Source: Alisma plantago-aquatica (Eukaryota; Streptophyta; Magnoliopsida; Alismatales; Alismataceae). From it: DNA of 64,000 bases. The translations under genes were made by a program, and so were the position numbers. The notes below the pieces were generated by a model. It was not told the DNA's origin and did no database searches. It worked only from the letters and a program-made list of their open reading frames with translations. The first letter of the stretch is position 1. Every line of letters begins with the position of its first letter. The DNA lies in assembly GCA_963693085.1 (NCBI GenBank), contig OY856410.1, positions 881,751,335 to 881,815,334 of the forward strand. The letters run 5' to 3'. Positions 13,116 to 24,110 of the stretch are shown in pieces.

Positions 13116-15735
13116 CACTTTTACTATTTCTTTTTAAATTTTTTGGTTTATTAGAATTATATTCATTAGGATATTACGTTATCATTATCATTCTTTTAAT
13201 TGTGTCATGTCATATTTACTTTGTTTCCAAAAGAGTTATATTTCATTATTATGCACAAACCCAATATATTTCTTATTTATCTCATTTGGAATTTTAGCAC
13301 AACTAGAGTTATACTCAATTGTCTTAATATGCATTATTATATCTAACCATTATCTTTAATAATTTGGATTTAGAATCCATTATCAATTGTATTAGACTAT
13401 ATTGTATGAAATAGGACACTTTTTCCAATTTGTTACAACTAATCCAAATAATGTCAAATTAATTACTTATATCTATATTAAACATTATCACATTACCTTT
13501 TTTTTACATTGATGTCATCATTAATCATTTTCTCATATTTATTCACTTCTTATTATCGATTATGCACATTTATGTGAATTAATTACTTCTTATCCATATT
13601 GAAGTCATTATATGTATTTTAGTGGACAAAGTAGGACATATTCCATATTAATGATTTGATTCACATACCGTCATTATTAGGTGATTAATTAGGTGTGTAT
13701 TAGAGAACAAGGTGATATACATTTCATATTGATGACTTGATATGTATATTAATCTAGGGTTAGGTGATTATATATCATTAATGTGTATCGAGGTATGTTA
13801 TCTTCTTATGACACCTAATGTCACTAATGTATCATGAATGTCATTAAGGATGTATAGGTTAAGGTTAGATGATTACAACTTAGGGTTTAGGTCAATATGA
13901 TCATTATTCTTCATCTATACATTCTTAGCATGTATTAAATACAATATTAGGTTACAATTATCTTGCTCATCATTTCATTAGGGTTTATTGGTCCAAGAAA
14001 TGTTTAGGCTCATGTGTACCCACTATTAGTTTTTTTTTTGGTCGGTCAAAAAGCATGTTACTATATAATTCCAAAAATTATGGGTATAAAAGAGTTTGCG
14101 CCCCCATTACAACCCAGGATGAAGACATCCAAACAACTAGAGAAAACAAGCTAAACACAAGCTACACAGTAGCCATCTACCTAGATAAAAGAAGAAAACA
14201 AACCTGCAGTATTAACTCAAGAGATACCAGAGAAACAGAAACGACCATCCAAACTACACATGCCAACACTGGAAATAGATTCATCCTCTGAAATTGTGGC
14301 AACATGGGCAGCTGAAGCATCACTTCAGCAGTCTGGAAATCTCAAGAGCAATATAGCAAGAAACTCCACTACTATCATCCAGGTCATTGAGTTTTTGGAA
14401 AACAAAAGAAACTGCCAAGAGGACCTACGCAACATTGGATCCTTTAGAAAAAGATAACTCAGCTAGCTGATCAATCACACGCTAGTCATTATCCTCATTC
14501 CTCTGAAATTGTATGGACTAATCCGCCAAGTAAGATAGCCTGAACCACTAAAGCCAATGTCCAAGGTTCACTTGGTTATCTCTTTATGCGAGAACCAGAA
14601 ACCAAGTAGCACAAGATCCCCAATAATAACTGGAATCCTAAGATTCAGCCTCCCAGTGATCTAGCTCCATAGGAGTAGATCAACGAACATCTTGTGATCA
14701 GCCTTCACGCTGCAGTAGGAGAACCAATGAGGAGAAGAAGACTGCCCCCAACAACCCATCCCGCACATTGCCTTGTGGCCATAGGCTAGGACCAGCTGTG
14801 GCTATCCTCATGGAGAAAAGACGAGCCCAGCCGCCAGCTTGTTCCTGTGCCCATAGGGGAAAACTGTCGAACATATTGTGAATGACACAACATCATCAGA
14901 TTAGGACCGAAGAACCGCCGCCACCAAGCTGCCCATCAAGGACCCCGCATGTCCACCTTTCAGCCAGATGTGAATATCTAGCATGAATACGAGAAGGAAT
15001 CCCCTGTGTAGACTCTACCAAGGATCCCGACGGGAGTCCTTATGTTGGGTCGGAGTCAGAACCCCAGAGTGGGAACCAACCGGTGAGCAAGATAGTCATC
15101 ACGTCGTGATCGCCAGAGCAAGCGGTACCAGAACGGGAGGGAAGGAGCCAAAGAAGAGGATGGAGCACCCGTTCTTGAAACCAGAATATGTAGGAGGTGG
15201 CTCCTTTCCATCTGTCCCTATTAACAGAGTGGAGTCAATGAAGTTGAAGCTACCGATGACCTGGACTCTGGCTTCGGCTGCACATCATGCCCCCTTCTCG
15301 CTCTGAGCCGAGATCCACCCCAAAACGATGGCATTCAGAGCTGCTCGAGATCCCTTTTTCACCGGAGAGGCACCGCTTGGACAAGAAGACGCACCAAGCG
15401 AAGAAGCTTGAGAAGATCACGCAGGACCAGTGAAGGCCAGGGGGACAAGTTATAGTTGTATCCACTATTAGTATTATATGTGAGTTACTAATATTATGTG
15501 CATTAGATATTCATTAGGGTTCAAACATGTGAATTATTCATTAGAAGATCGTTATATGTTCTTTTGGATACCAAGAAACATGTGGTTACAACTATAACTT
15601 GTTTGATCAAAACTAAGGATTCAAGCATACTAACTTCCTAATTAGGGAGTTAGGGTTTCTAAAGTCATAGTAGCTAGATTTCAGTATGTTACATGACTCC
15701 ATCCCCTTGGAAAGGATTTCATCCTCAAAATCTAA
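13116..15735 (-). mobile_element. second gypsy 3' end nested in the gypsy interior (LTR-like)
   Basis: At 15693-15735 a second 'catcctcaaaat' + 'ccttggaaagg' + 'ccatcccc' signature occurs: the minus strand reads an FEDEILSKGW-like pol end and a purine tract. It is directly followed by TGTAACATACTG at about 15691 running leftward, as an LTR start would. The AT-rich sequence down to about 13116 may be that LTR. This looks like the truncated 3' end of a related element that inserted into, or recombined with, the 9958-19413 element. I found no clear TSD or left terminus, so the limits are approximate. It is split by the retroposon at 14031-15461. Confidence 0.4.
14031..15461 (-). mobile_element. 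poly(A) retroposon (truncated or non-autonomous LINE-like)
   Basis: A 1,431-bp insert markedly richer in G+C than its surroundings is flanked by an 11-bp TSD, ccactattagt, at 14020-14030 and 15462-15472. On the minus strand it ends in a run of nine A residues (14031-14039 on the plus strand are T). Just before the tail it carries 'gctttttgaccgacc', 'ttgtaatgggggcg' and 'ataattttttggaatt', the sort of 3' UTR I associate with plant L1 LINEs. No RT or endonuclease motif is visible. The longer frames (14983-15306 plus, 15250-15465 minus) show no known domain. It may be a 5'-truncated LINE 3' region, a non-autonomous derivative, or a retroposed host transcript. Confidence 0.75.
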
Positions 15736-16454
15736 CTACCCAAACATCATCAAACCAACTACTCTCAACACCTTAAAAGGTTTGACCTACCAAGACAAAC
15801 TAATCTAGAGGTAAAAGGGTGAGTCTAACTAGACCATATACAAGATTCATCACGCTTCACTCTGCACTCTGATTGCTTACTAAACACCAAACTTCAAAGT
15901 CTAGGTTTTAGGGATAACTATCCAAACATGTGGTTCTATGGATTCTAAGGGAACTATATTGGGTATCCATCCTCAAACAAGTCATTACACCTGGGAGACT
16001 AGTTCAACATATTAGGGTCCCTAAAGATAAATCATATAGATGTCTAAGGATACTATTGCCTAAAAGCATGCTATTTTGGACAATTCATATCAGCTCAGGC
16101 CAGGCCGGTATCATATGGATTCGTGAGTCCTCATAAACCAAGCTAGTGGTGTGGAGGAACATCTTGCCAGCCCCCGAATCCTGATCCTTTCTAGACACCT
16201 TTGCTTTCAACTTCATGTCCTAGTAGCTGCTTAAAGGCCAAGCTAAACAACCTCAAGTTACTATGGTTACTTATGCATCTTTTAGTTGTAAATATTTTAG
16301 GGATCTATTCATCATTATTCTAGTGTGAAACTATAGGATCCTAAATCAACCCTTCATCATCTATTAATCAACTCGGGCAAACATGTCACTTAAAAGTAAG
16401 GTAAGTATTCTAACTAGGGAGACGAAATTGAAATAGTCAGATTCCAACTACCAT
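15736..16454 (-). other. leader between PBS and lost gag of the gypsy element
   Basis: AT-rich, non-coding sequence downstream (element strand) of the primer-binding site, as expected for the 5' leader of an LTR element. Gag itself is not recognisable; a 68-residue frame at 15930-16136 (plus strand) has no known motif. Confidence 0.4.
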
Positions 16455-16468
16455 GGGCTCTGATACCA
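16455..16468 (-). other. primer-binding site (initiator tRNA-Met)
   Basis: On the element strand TGGTATCAGAGCCC starts three bases after the 5' LTR terminus TTACA. TGGTATCAGAGC is the standard complement of the 3' end of plant initiator tRNA-Met used to prime minus-strand synthesis. Confidence 0.92.
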
Positions 16469-16471
16469 TTT

Positions 16472-19413
16472 TGTAAGGAGGCAGAATCACCCACTTATTA
16501 ATATTTTGATTTGAAGAATTAACATCCATTCCAAGCACACTCAAAGGCATGTTGGAATAGGTATAAATTTTCCAAATTTATTATAATGGTATGCAAAATA
16601 CCAATGTGTAGCAGTGGAATAAAAATAACTGATTATATTCAAGTTTCATAAAAGATTACACAAGTACATCAAAATCTATTATTAGGGTTTACAACAAGAT
16701 ACAACAAAAAAGATCTAGATAGAGGGAAGTCTAAACTACTTCAAATCTATCTCCAAGCAACATCTCCAACAGCTAGGTCCATGTTGAAAGCTATGTTCTC
16801 CTTGGTCATGTTCAACACCTCAATCTTAACCTGGGTGGTTGGGAAAACACCCGCAAAAGGTAAAGGAAAAGAAAGTATGTGTCAAAAAATATGAATAGGA
16901 TATCAAGGAAAATAAAACATGTAAATAAAGACTAGTTTTCATCATAAGATGAAGATTTCAAGAGTATGAGGCTATTTTTAAATAGATGCTTGCCAAAAAC
17001 AAAATATAATAAAAGGGTTGCATGTATGATAATTATGACTACCTTAACTAAGTAGGGTTGAGGCACCTACCGGACCTCAACCTATAGGTGAGGGGAGAAT
17101 TAATACATTCCCAGTCACCTACACATATTTTTATGGGGGAGAATAAGAAATTCCCCAGGGAGAATTAATACATGCCCTATCTATGGGTGGTTGTACATAA
17201 GTACCACTACTATAGCTAAATAGTCCATAAAATCAACATGCTAGAAAAGAATTCATGGCAAGTAAAAGCATAATATCAATTAAAACATGGTAGTGGGGTA
17301 CTAGACCCAAGAAAAAGAATATCATTACTGATTTTGAGGCAATTACACAAAAGAATCATGAATAGAGGAAATAGGGTTGATATAGTGCCTCATTAGGGAA
17401 TATAGGGTTTGGTTTGCAAATATCACAAATTAGGGTGTAAGAAATGCACATACATCTCTTACTGATATCAATTACTAAGTTTCACCACTTTAATTGAGTC
17501 CAAGTTCCACTTTGCCTATTTTTAATGTATTAACATGTATTAGAGTACAAAATGCACATTAATGTATAGAAACCCTAATTTTAGATTTTTTTATCAAAAC
17601 TTGAATTTATATTTTGAAAATATCACTAATGAACTTATTAGGTTCTCTGATCAAGAAAACATATTTGAATGTTAATTTTGGAGTTATGATGATTAAGATG
17701 TACTTGTTATGGATTTTATACACTAAATTCATTTTACAAAAATCACCCTTCGTCAAACCATGAAATCAGACCTTGAAAATATTTTTATTATATATATATT
17801 AATTTTCCAATTCCAAAACATATTTATTTGTCAAATTTGGATAAGCGGATTAGAAGATATGAATTTTTCAATATTGACTAATAGGAAATTGCCACATCAT
17901 CAAACCTATCGAGATAATTGAAGAGAGAGGGAGAGAGAGAAAACACAATTTGACCCAAGATCAGGTTTGGAGTTGCATATCTAACCAAACTAGAGCTTAT
18001 AGAGAAAGTAAAACGTCAAGAAACCAAAACCCTAGAAGAACATGGTAAATAGAGATGGAGATCATCGAGTTTAAACATAGAAGCATGAGTTTTAAGCTTG
18101 TAGTAAGCAATATATGAGAAGGGAGTTAACAAAACTCACCTCTATAAATGTAACAAGGTCCAAACAGAAAGGATCCCAAGATTAGAAGGTCTGGCTGCTC
18201 CAAGCTAAGCCCCTTTCTTGAGCAAAGATCACCTTCTCCACTTTAGAGGTGCAAACCCTAGCAAAAGAGCATGGAGATGAGATGTTTTAGGGCTCTAGGT
18301 GGAGTTTTACCATGGAAGGTCATGGTTCTGACCTGGAATAAGGTGGGAGGAGGACTAATACAATGAAAACAAGGAAGAAAAGGAGGATACTTACTAGGTT
18401 TGGTTAAAATCACCAAGGAGGAGCTTAATAAATCCTAAATAGAGAAATTTGGAACCCTAGGATCCTTCTTCACCAAGGTAGGCACCCTCTTTTACCTTGG
18501 GACAACAACTTCATGGCCAAACATAGAAGGAATGATTCTATAAGCTGGGGGAAAGAGAAGGAGAGGATTTCTTCTTAGATTGGGAGGTGGGAAGGGGTAG
18601 GCATGGCTTTATAAAGAAGGGGGCAAGCATGAGGTGTCTATGGGACTTTCCATGTGTCCTTAGGCTAAGGCTTCATGGCCATGCAAGAGGACAACTCATA
18701 GAGACTTATTGTATATCCAAGTTCAGTCCTAAAATACCATGGAGACTTCTAGGCCATCCCCACCGTCCTTCAATCAAAGAAATAACCCCATTGGTTGATA
18801 GCTTTTAAAGATAAGCTCATTTATAAAGAGGGTAATCCCTATAATGCCCTTGAAAAGTAACACCTTCAAACCAAGGTGCAAATAGGTTCCCCATGGTTCA
18901 AAATATTGAGAATGGTAAGGGAATATATAAGGATTATAATTCACATGATAATTTGCAAAGAATACCTACCAATTAGGTAAATTTCATAAAAGTCCAAAAT
19001 GTACATATAATTGCATAATTTGCACAAACAACATCCAAATTGGACCAAACTTGAAACTTAATCTTGTCTCACGATTTCAAAACACCTAACAAGTTATATT
19101 AACGTTTATAGTACTTAATTATGGTAGTTAAGCTTGTTCAATACATTAAGTAAGGTTTGGGGCCTTACACTTCTAACATGGATTTATTTACCATTGTTCC
19201 ACTTAAGCAGTGATTTTACATTTTAGAACCTTAAATAAGATTTAATAAAGGTATTTGTGCATAAACCCTTCCATTGGTATAATTTTGAACAAATGTTCAC
19301 CAAACCACTATAAATTCTACAACTTAATCATCAAGGCCAAAAAGGATAGACATGATAGGAAAATATTGGGAAAGGGCCAAAACGAGAATATGTCGAAGTT
19401 TCAGAATGTTACA
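16472..19413 (-). repeat. 5' LTR of the gypsy element
   Basis: Colinear copy of 9958-12891, with the same TG/CA termini and followed by the TAGGG TSD at 19414-19418. It carries the same internal TGTAAGGCCCC block, here starting at 19169 on the minus strand, exactly 244 bp from the outer end as in the other LTR. 'tttataaag' motifs near 18610 and 18823 are possible TATA elements on the element strand, but which is used cannot be told. Confidence 0.9.
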
Positions 19414-20580
19414 TAGGGTTTATGTCTTTTTGATTATCACATGTGGTTTTCTTATACTCCTAAACCCTAATTTATTATACCCAATTTTGTGATGGTTATG
19501 GAATGCATGTGTTCCTCTTGTACTTCGTTTATGGACTATCTTATCTTGTTTATGGTTCATCTACCTTGGATAAGAAGAGGTTTTAGTTCTATTTATATGC
19601 ATAAGAAATTTTGGTTTTCATCTCTTAAATCATGATCTTTATGGTGACTTTATGTGACACACGTTCTAGGTTTTACATGATCACCTTTAGATGGAGTTTT
19701 TCCACTTAGATGATGCTTGGTTTTCTTGAGGATAACCTTCTATTTCGACCATGGTTTGATGCTATTTTGGAGTTGGTTGGGTGGCTGACTTGAGGTCACT
19801 ACACCCTTTGGACTTCCTTTTGGTCGCTACACTAGTGGGTGGTTGTTGCAACCACAACAACCCTAACCCTAGGGTATGGTCGCTACACTTGATCTCCTTA
19901 GTGGTCACAACATGATGTCTTGGACATAGTGGTCATAGAACCTTGGGCTTGTTTCAGTCATTGCGCTTTGGTTGGGTTGGATGGTATATATACATCCTTG
20001 CTTCCATCACAATAGGGTCATAACCCTAGTGGGTCGCAATAAGTGCACATATGGTCTCTACACCCATGTAGGTTGCTACACATGGCATGGTTGATATATG
20101 AAGATGTGAAGATAAATGATACATCATAATCATCTATGATTAATCCTAATACACTACAGACATATGGGAGGTGATGAAACTAGGGTTTGTTGATGAATGA
20201 TAATATGGAAGCCTAAATTGGCTATGGATGCAACCCTGACCCTAATTTTGGAACATATGATGTGATTGCTGCTATTGCTTGAAGTAATTAGCATGAGATG
20301 AAATGTTCTCTCTTGTACTTGTGTAATCCTAACCTTGTAGGTGGAATGAATGGCATATCTAGTAAACGCTATGGTCTTGACATGATACATGATAATGGGC
20401 GTGAGCCTTTATGAGGCATGATGAGATAATGATGGTGTACAGGGAACATGTGATTTGGGTCTTGTGACCTGGAAGAGGCTAAATGCCTAATGGCAGATCC
20501 AATTGGCAAGACACATGTGACACTGGTCCCAAAACTTAGGATTCAGGATCCCAGTTTCGGTATCATGGGGAAACCACCCC
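19414..20580 (+). repeat. LTR-L copy C, continuation after the gypsy insertion
   Basis: After the TSD the interrupted LTR-L copy resumes. It is rich in 'ggtcgctaca' and 'ggtcacta' motifs (19790-20080), then has a 'gagccttNatgaggcatg...gataatgatg' block (about 20400-20440) matching the solo LTR near 29610-29660. Homology fades at about 20580, where Athila/Tat-like sequence begins, so the 3' third of this LTR is missing. Confidence 0.55.
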
Positions 20581-22158
20581 CTTTCTCTTAATCCTTTCTT
20601 TACAATTTTTGTTAAAATAAATTTTATTTTTCATGTTCTTACTTAGATAGTTTCTTTTCTCTAACCGCTTTTACATATCCTTGCATACATGCATCATACT
20701 AGGACTTCAATAAATGTCTTTCCTGAACATCCATGTATTCCTTCCCTATTATCTCAAGTTTAAGGCGTGTTCGATGATGAGCAAAGTTTTAAGCTTGGGG
20801 TGGTAGGATATTTGCCCTTTGATCTCTTCATTCTTTGTTTAGGTGTAAAATTTAAATCTTTTCTACAATTTAGACTAGCTTTAATGCTTTGTAGGACTTT
20901 GTTGTGTAATTTTTAGCTTTGCAATTAAGTCTACATGATGTGAGTCTTACAGTTAAATGTTTGTCCTTGTGCCTAAGTGCCTAATTTTCATCTTAAACTA
21001 CTTGATCTTTTGCTTGACTAGCTCTTTGACTCTTTCCTTAAGTTCGGTAATAAATCTAAGGTTATGCGCCTCTTTCATAACTTAAAACATTATTCCTTTG
21101 ATCTATATTGTGAATGACAAATCTAGGATATAGGACCGTTGGAAAGAGCTAGAGTTTGATCAAAACTCCAAGCCTCATTATTCACGAACTTGCCTCTACT
21201 CTAAGGATCCTTGAATCATAATTGCTACTTTTCACACAAGTACCAAGCGGATAATGGTGAGTTTTGAACTATAATCAAGTTGAAGTGTTTTTCCTTGATG
21301 GTATACACACCCTCTCACCTTAGATTAAGTCAAAAAGATGAAAAATTAAAATTTGCAAAAGAGGCTCGTCTGTCCATAAAATCCCAAAAACATCAAAATA
21401 GTTCTCACCCAGACCTATAAATTAGAATGCAGAGAATAAAAGTCTGAGTGTGAAAAGAATAAATGAGTGTGTTTTTTTCTTTTAGGAGAGTTGAGGATGG
21501 TGCCCAACCGGTGTATGACTGTGCTCATGAGTACGGGTATGTCGTGCCTGGTAGTTCCACCCTAAGGCTCATTAGAGAGTCACTAGGAACCCCTAGGAGA
21601 CCTAAGAGATCATCCTAGTAGCAGGGTTGGTTCGACCGCAGTATGAGGAGTTTGTCTCACTGCTCTAGGCCAACTGGCTCGAACTGTAGGGATTGTTGCT
21701 TGTTACATGGACCAACCTGACACAGATTGGGTTCCTCAAAAGTCATTAGAGTCTTCTTCTTCTTTTTTGTTGTTTCTTAGGACCTATATAAGTGGGAGGC
21801 GCATTGTTCCTGATTGGTCTACATGAATACATGATAATGGTTCATTATTCATCACCCATGTGATTTCCTATGTGATAATTCTATAATGGTGTATAATTAT
21901 GATTCAACCCTCACAAGTACTGATAGGTTGCAATGAATTCGCTAAATCTTGCATGGATGCTCTTTGATCACACATTAGTAGGATTGTGCTTGATTGGTGG
22001 GGGTTTGCTCTGAAACGACATGGGTCAAGAGAGTGGATGTTTTAAACTATTTTTCTTAACCTTAGAATTTATCGCCAAGCTTAATTTAAATGTTATCTTT
22101 TTTTTTCTTTGAGAATAGTCTTGCTTGAGGACAAGCAAATGTTTAAGCTTGGGGTGGT
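20581..22158 (+). mobile_element. Athila/Tat-like Ty3/gypsy 3' region with polypurine tract
   Basis: At 22126-22157 the sequence 'cttgaggacaagcaaatg' followed by 'aagcttggggtgg' leads directly into TGATAAAACCC. This is the hallmark 3' end of plant Athila/Tat-lineage Ty3/gypsy elements, where the G-rich purine run is the polypurine tract. A second 'aagcttggggtgg' occurs at 20791-20803. Between them are short frames without recognisable pol or env-like motifs; the 21490-21700 stretch might be degraded coding sequence but I cannot assign it. No internal gag-pol is present, so only the 3' end of the element remains. Orientation is plus. Confidence 0.6.
22145..22158 (+). other. polypurine tract, Athila/Tat-like
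   Basis: 'aagcttggggtgg' immediately upstream of the TGATAAA start of the LTR; the priming site for plus-strand synthesis. Confidence 0.65.
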
Positions 22159-22394
22159 TGATAAAACCCAAATTTAGGCATTTATGCTAAGTATTTATTC
22201 ATGGTTTGGTGTCATTATAGACTTAATATGCCCAAAATAACCCTAGATTCTTATCTTTTATTAATTTATATATTTTCATAGAAATTTTTTCTCAACTGGC
22301 CAATTTTGGGACTTGCAGACATCGAACCTAAAAAGACATCTATTCTCTAAGATTTCTCCCCGGCACATGTTTTACAGTAGCTAGACTTCTATCT

Positions 22395-22745
22395 GTAGTG
22401 ACCGCGACACCTGACGTGACCAAGGTGATCAGCACGGTCATGCCGAGGACAAGGGTCATTTGCACCTATCTTGCCCATGACACCTGCCTCGACTGCAGAA
22501 CGTGTCGTGACCGCGGCACCTCCCTCGACCACGACACCTATCGAGACATCTATTCTCGGCACAGTCGTGTCGAGGATAAGGGCCAGTAGCAGTCTCGAAC
22601 CCGATGACCGTCTTGACTGCAACATCTATCTTAACCGCTACAAACTTTGCACCCACAACAACCATCTCGACCGCGACATATATCGACCGCTACCCCCCGA
22701 TACAGCCGTACCAAGACAAGTGTAGCGACCAGGATAGGTGTCACG
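22395..22745. repeat. CG-rich degenerate repeat array in U3
   Basis: Repeated variants of 'cgaccgcgacacct' / 'cgtgtcgagg' occur about every 30-45 bp in both orientations, in a background otherwise AT-rich. The array sits just upstream of the TATA box, the position of LTR enhancers. CpG density here contrasts with the CpG-poor flanks. Confidence 0.65.
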
Positions 22746-22775
22746 ATCAATTATCATATACACTTCGCCTTCACC

Positions 22776-22783
22776 TATAAATA
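22776..22783 (+). promoter_or_regulatory. LTR TATA box
   Basis: 'cctataaatacccacc' matches the plant consensus TATAAATA and lies about 620 bp into the LTR, followed by a pyrimidine-rich leader. Transcription would start near 22805-22815 by the usual spacing. Confidence 0.65.
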
Positions 22784-24110
22784 CCCACCTCTCTCTACCT
22801 GGAGAGGAGTTTTAAGATTTGGAGGTTCTAGTTCTACAGTTTTGAACATTTGGAGGTTCCATGTTTTGGTTCAGAGATATTTTTGGTTCTCAGAGCCCCG
22901 TGGGAGAGTTTTAAGGTCCGAAAAGGCTGAAGTGCTCATCCTACACCTGTATCTTCAATTTTCTTCCATCTACCATCATTTTCCACCACCATTCACCCAT
23001 TTCCTACCATTCCCAACCATCTTCCATCTCCATACACCCACCAAGCTAATGTTTGGGGCGGAATTGAGGAGAAAGGATGACAAAGAGTCTAGAAGACCAA
23101 GGAGGATGACCCAAATATGAGATCCAGCCTATACATAGGCTAAGGAGCGAGAGCCACCTCTCCTCTACAGGCTAAATCTCTTCTTCTTCTCCTTTCTTCT
23201 ACTTTTTTCCTTTGTTTCTGTGCAAATGATGTCCTTCCATATTTGTTCAGTGTCAACTATGCGTGTCCATGGTAATTGAACTTCTTCTTGGCTATGTAGC
23301 CTATTTTGGGCATGTTTATGTACTTTTACCTTAAGAAAGCAATTTTTTTAGATCTAGTACGTTTTTTGTTCTATCTTCTCTTTCTAGTTATGATTGCTAG
23401 TGTGGTTGATCTCTTTCTTGCTTGAACTTCTATTTCTGCCTATATTGAGAGATTTGTTGTAGAAATAGATAAGAGAAGGTAGTTTGGATCAGAATCCGAA
23501 AGGAGGACAGCTCAAGGTGATTTGTGCAGAACCGTAGACCTGGGCACGACCAGGCCCAGTTCGGAATGGGTGGGCCCACTGCCAGGTTCTGCCCAGATCA
23601 CACATGTTCCTAGAATCTCAGAATATTCTAGACTTGAGAGTGTATCTAGAATATTCTAGGGTGTTGATTTGTCATCCTCAAGAAAGATTACATATCATTG
23701 ATGAGTTTTAGTTATACTTTGTGAAACTGAGTGGGATGACCCCATAGGAATAGATACCACAGTATGTACCATGTTTGGATGTAGGTTGCTTTCTGGGATG
23801 TTTGAGGGTTGTCTATACCCAAGAACGGGTGCATAGACTGCCCAATTTGTGGTTACATAGCCAGGAACTCCTTCTCTTTAATTAGTAGAATCATGTAGAC
23901 TTTGTTTTGTTTTCTTTGATTTGTTTTGTTTTATTTTGTGACATTTTGCTATAATAGTTTTAATTTCATATGTTTTTCAACTATAAGATTGGCTTAAGTG
24001 ACTTAAGAGTGAGATCGTAAGCATCCTAAATGTCCCCACATCCCAGTGTTCGACCCCATATATCTACTTAGACCCCATAATAAATTTGTGGGGGTCCTTA
24101 AAGGTTTCAG

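Larger units (their letters stand above)
9958..19413 (-). mobile_element. Ty3/gypsy LTR retrotransposon, structurally complete, coding-poor
   Basis: Two ~2.94 kb direct repeats (9958-12891 and 16472-19413) begin TG and end CA and flank a 3.58 kb interior. A perfect 5-bp TSD TAGGG lies at 9953-9957 and 19414-19418. On the minus strand, a primer-binding site complementary to initiator tRNA-Met follows the right LTR (16455-16468). A purine tract precedes the left LTR (12892-12905). Transcription would therefore run right to left, with the right LTR as 5' LTR. The only own coding remnant is the C-terminal end of pol next to the PPT (12906-13115); gag, PR, RT and RNase H are absent. It is thus a large deletion derivative or a LARD-like non-autonomous element. 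By eye the LTRs differ at about 5-8% of sites in the parts compared. It is inserted in LTR-L copy C and itself contains at least one further insertion. Confidence 0.9.
22159..24110 (+). repeat. Athila/Tat-like LTR (right limit approximate)
   Basis: Begins TGATAAAACCC at 22159 right after the polypurine tract. It contains a CG-rich repeat array (22395-22745), a TATA box (22776-22783), a pyrimidine-rich leader (22960-23200) and a U5-like end with 'cccagtgttcgacccc' near 24038-24054. The 157-residue frame at 22647-23120 spans promoter and leader and has no domain, so it is not called as a gene. The CA terminus and TSD were not found; 24110 is an estimate. Confidence 0.55.

Noticed and set aside
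12069..18808. Pair of similar ~70-codon frames (12069-12278 and 18587-18808) as a duplicated gene
   Set aside because: They lie at the same place in the two LTRs of one element, so similarity is due to LTR duplication.
22389..22725. Four overlapping 60-85 codon frames on both strands
   Set aside because: They arise from the stop-poor CG-rich repeat array; no independent protein support.
22647..23120. 157-codon plus-strand reading frame
   Set aside because: It spans the LTR TATA box and pyrimidine-rich leader and shows no domain; composition explains it.
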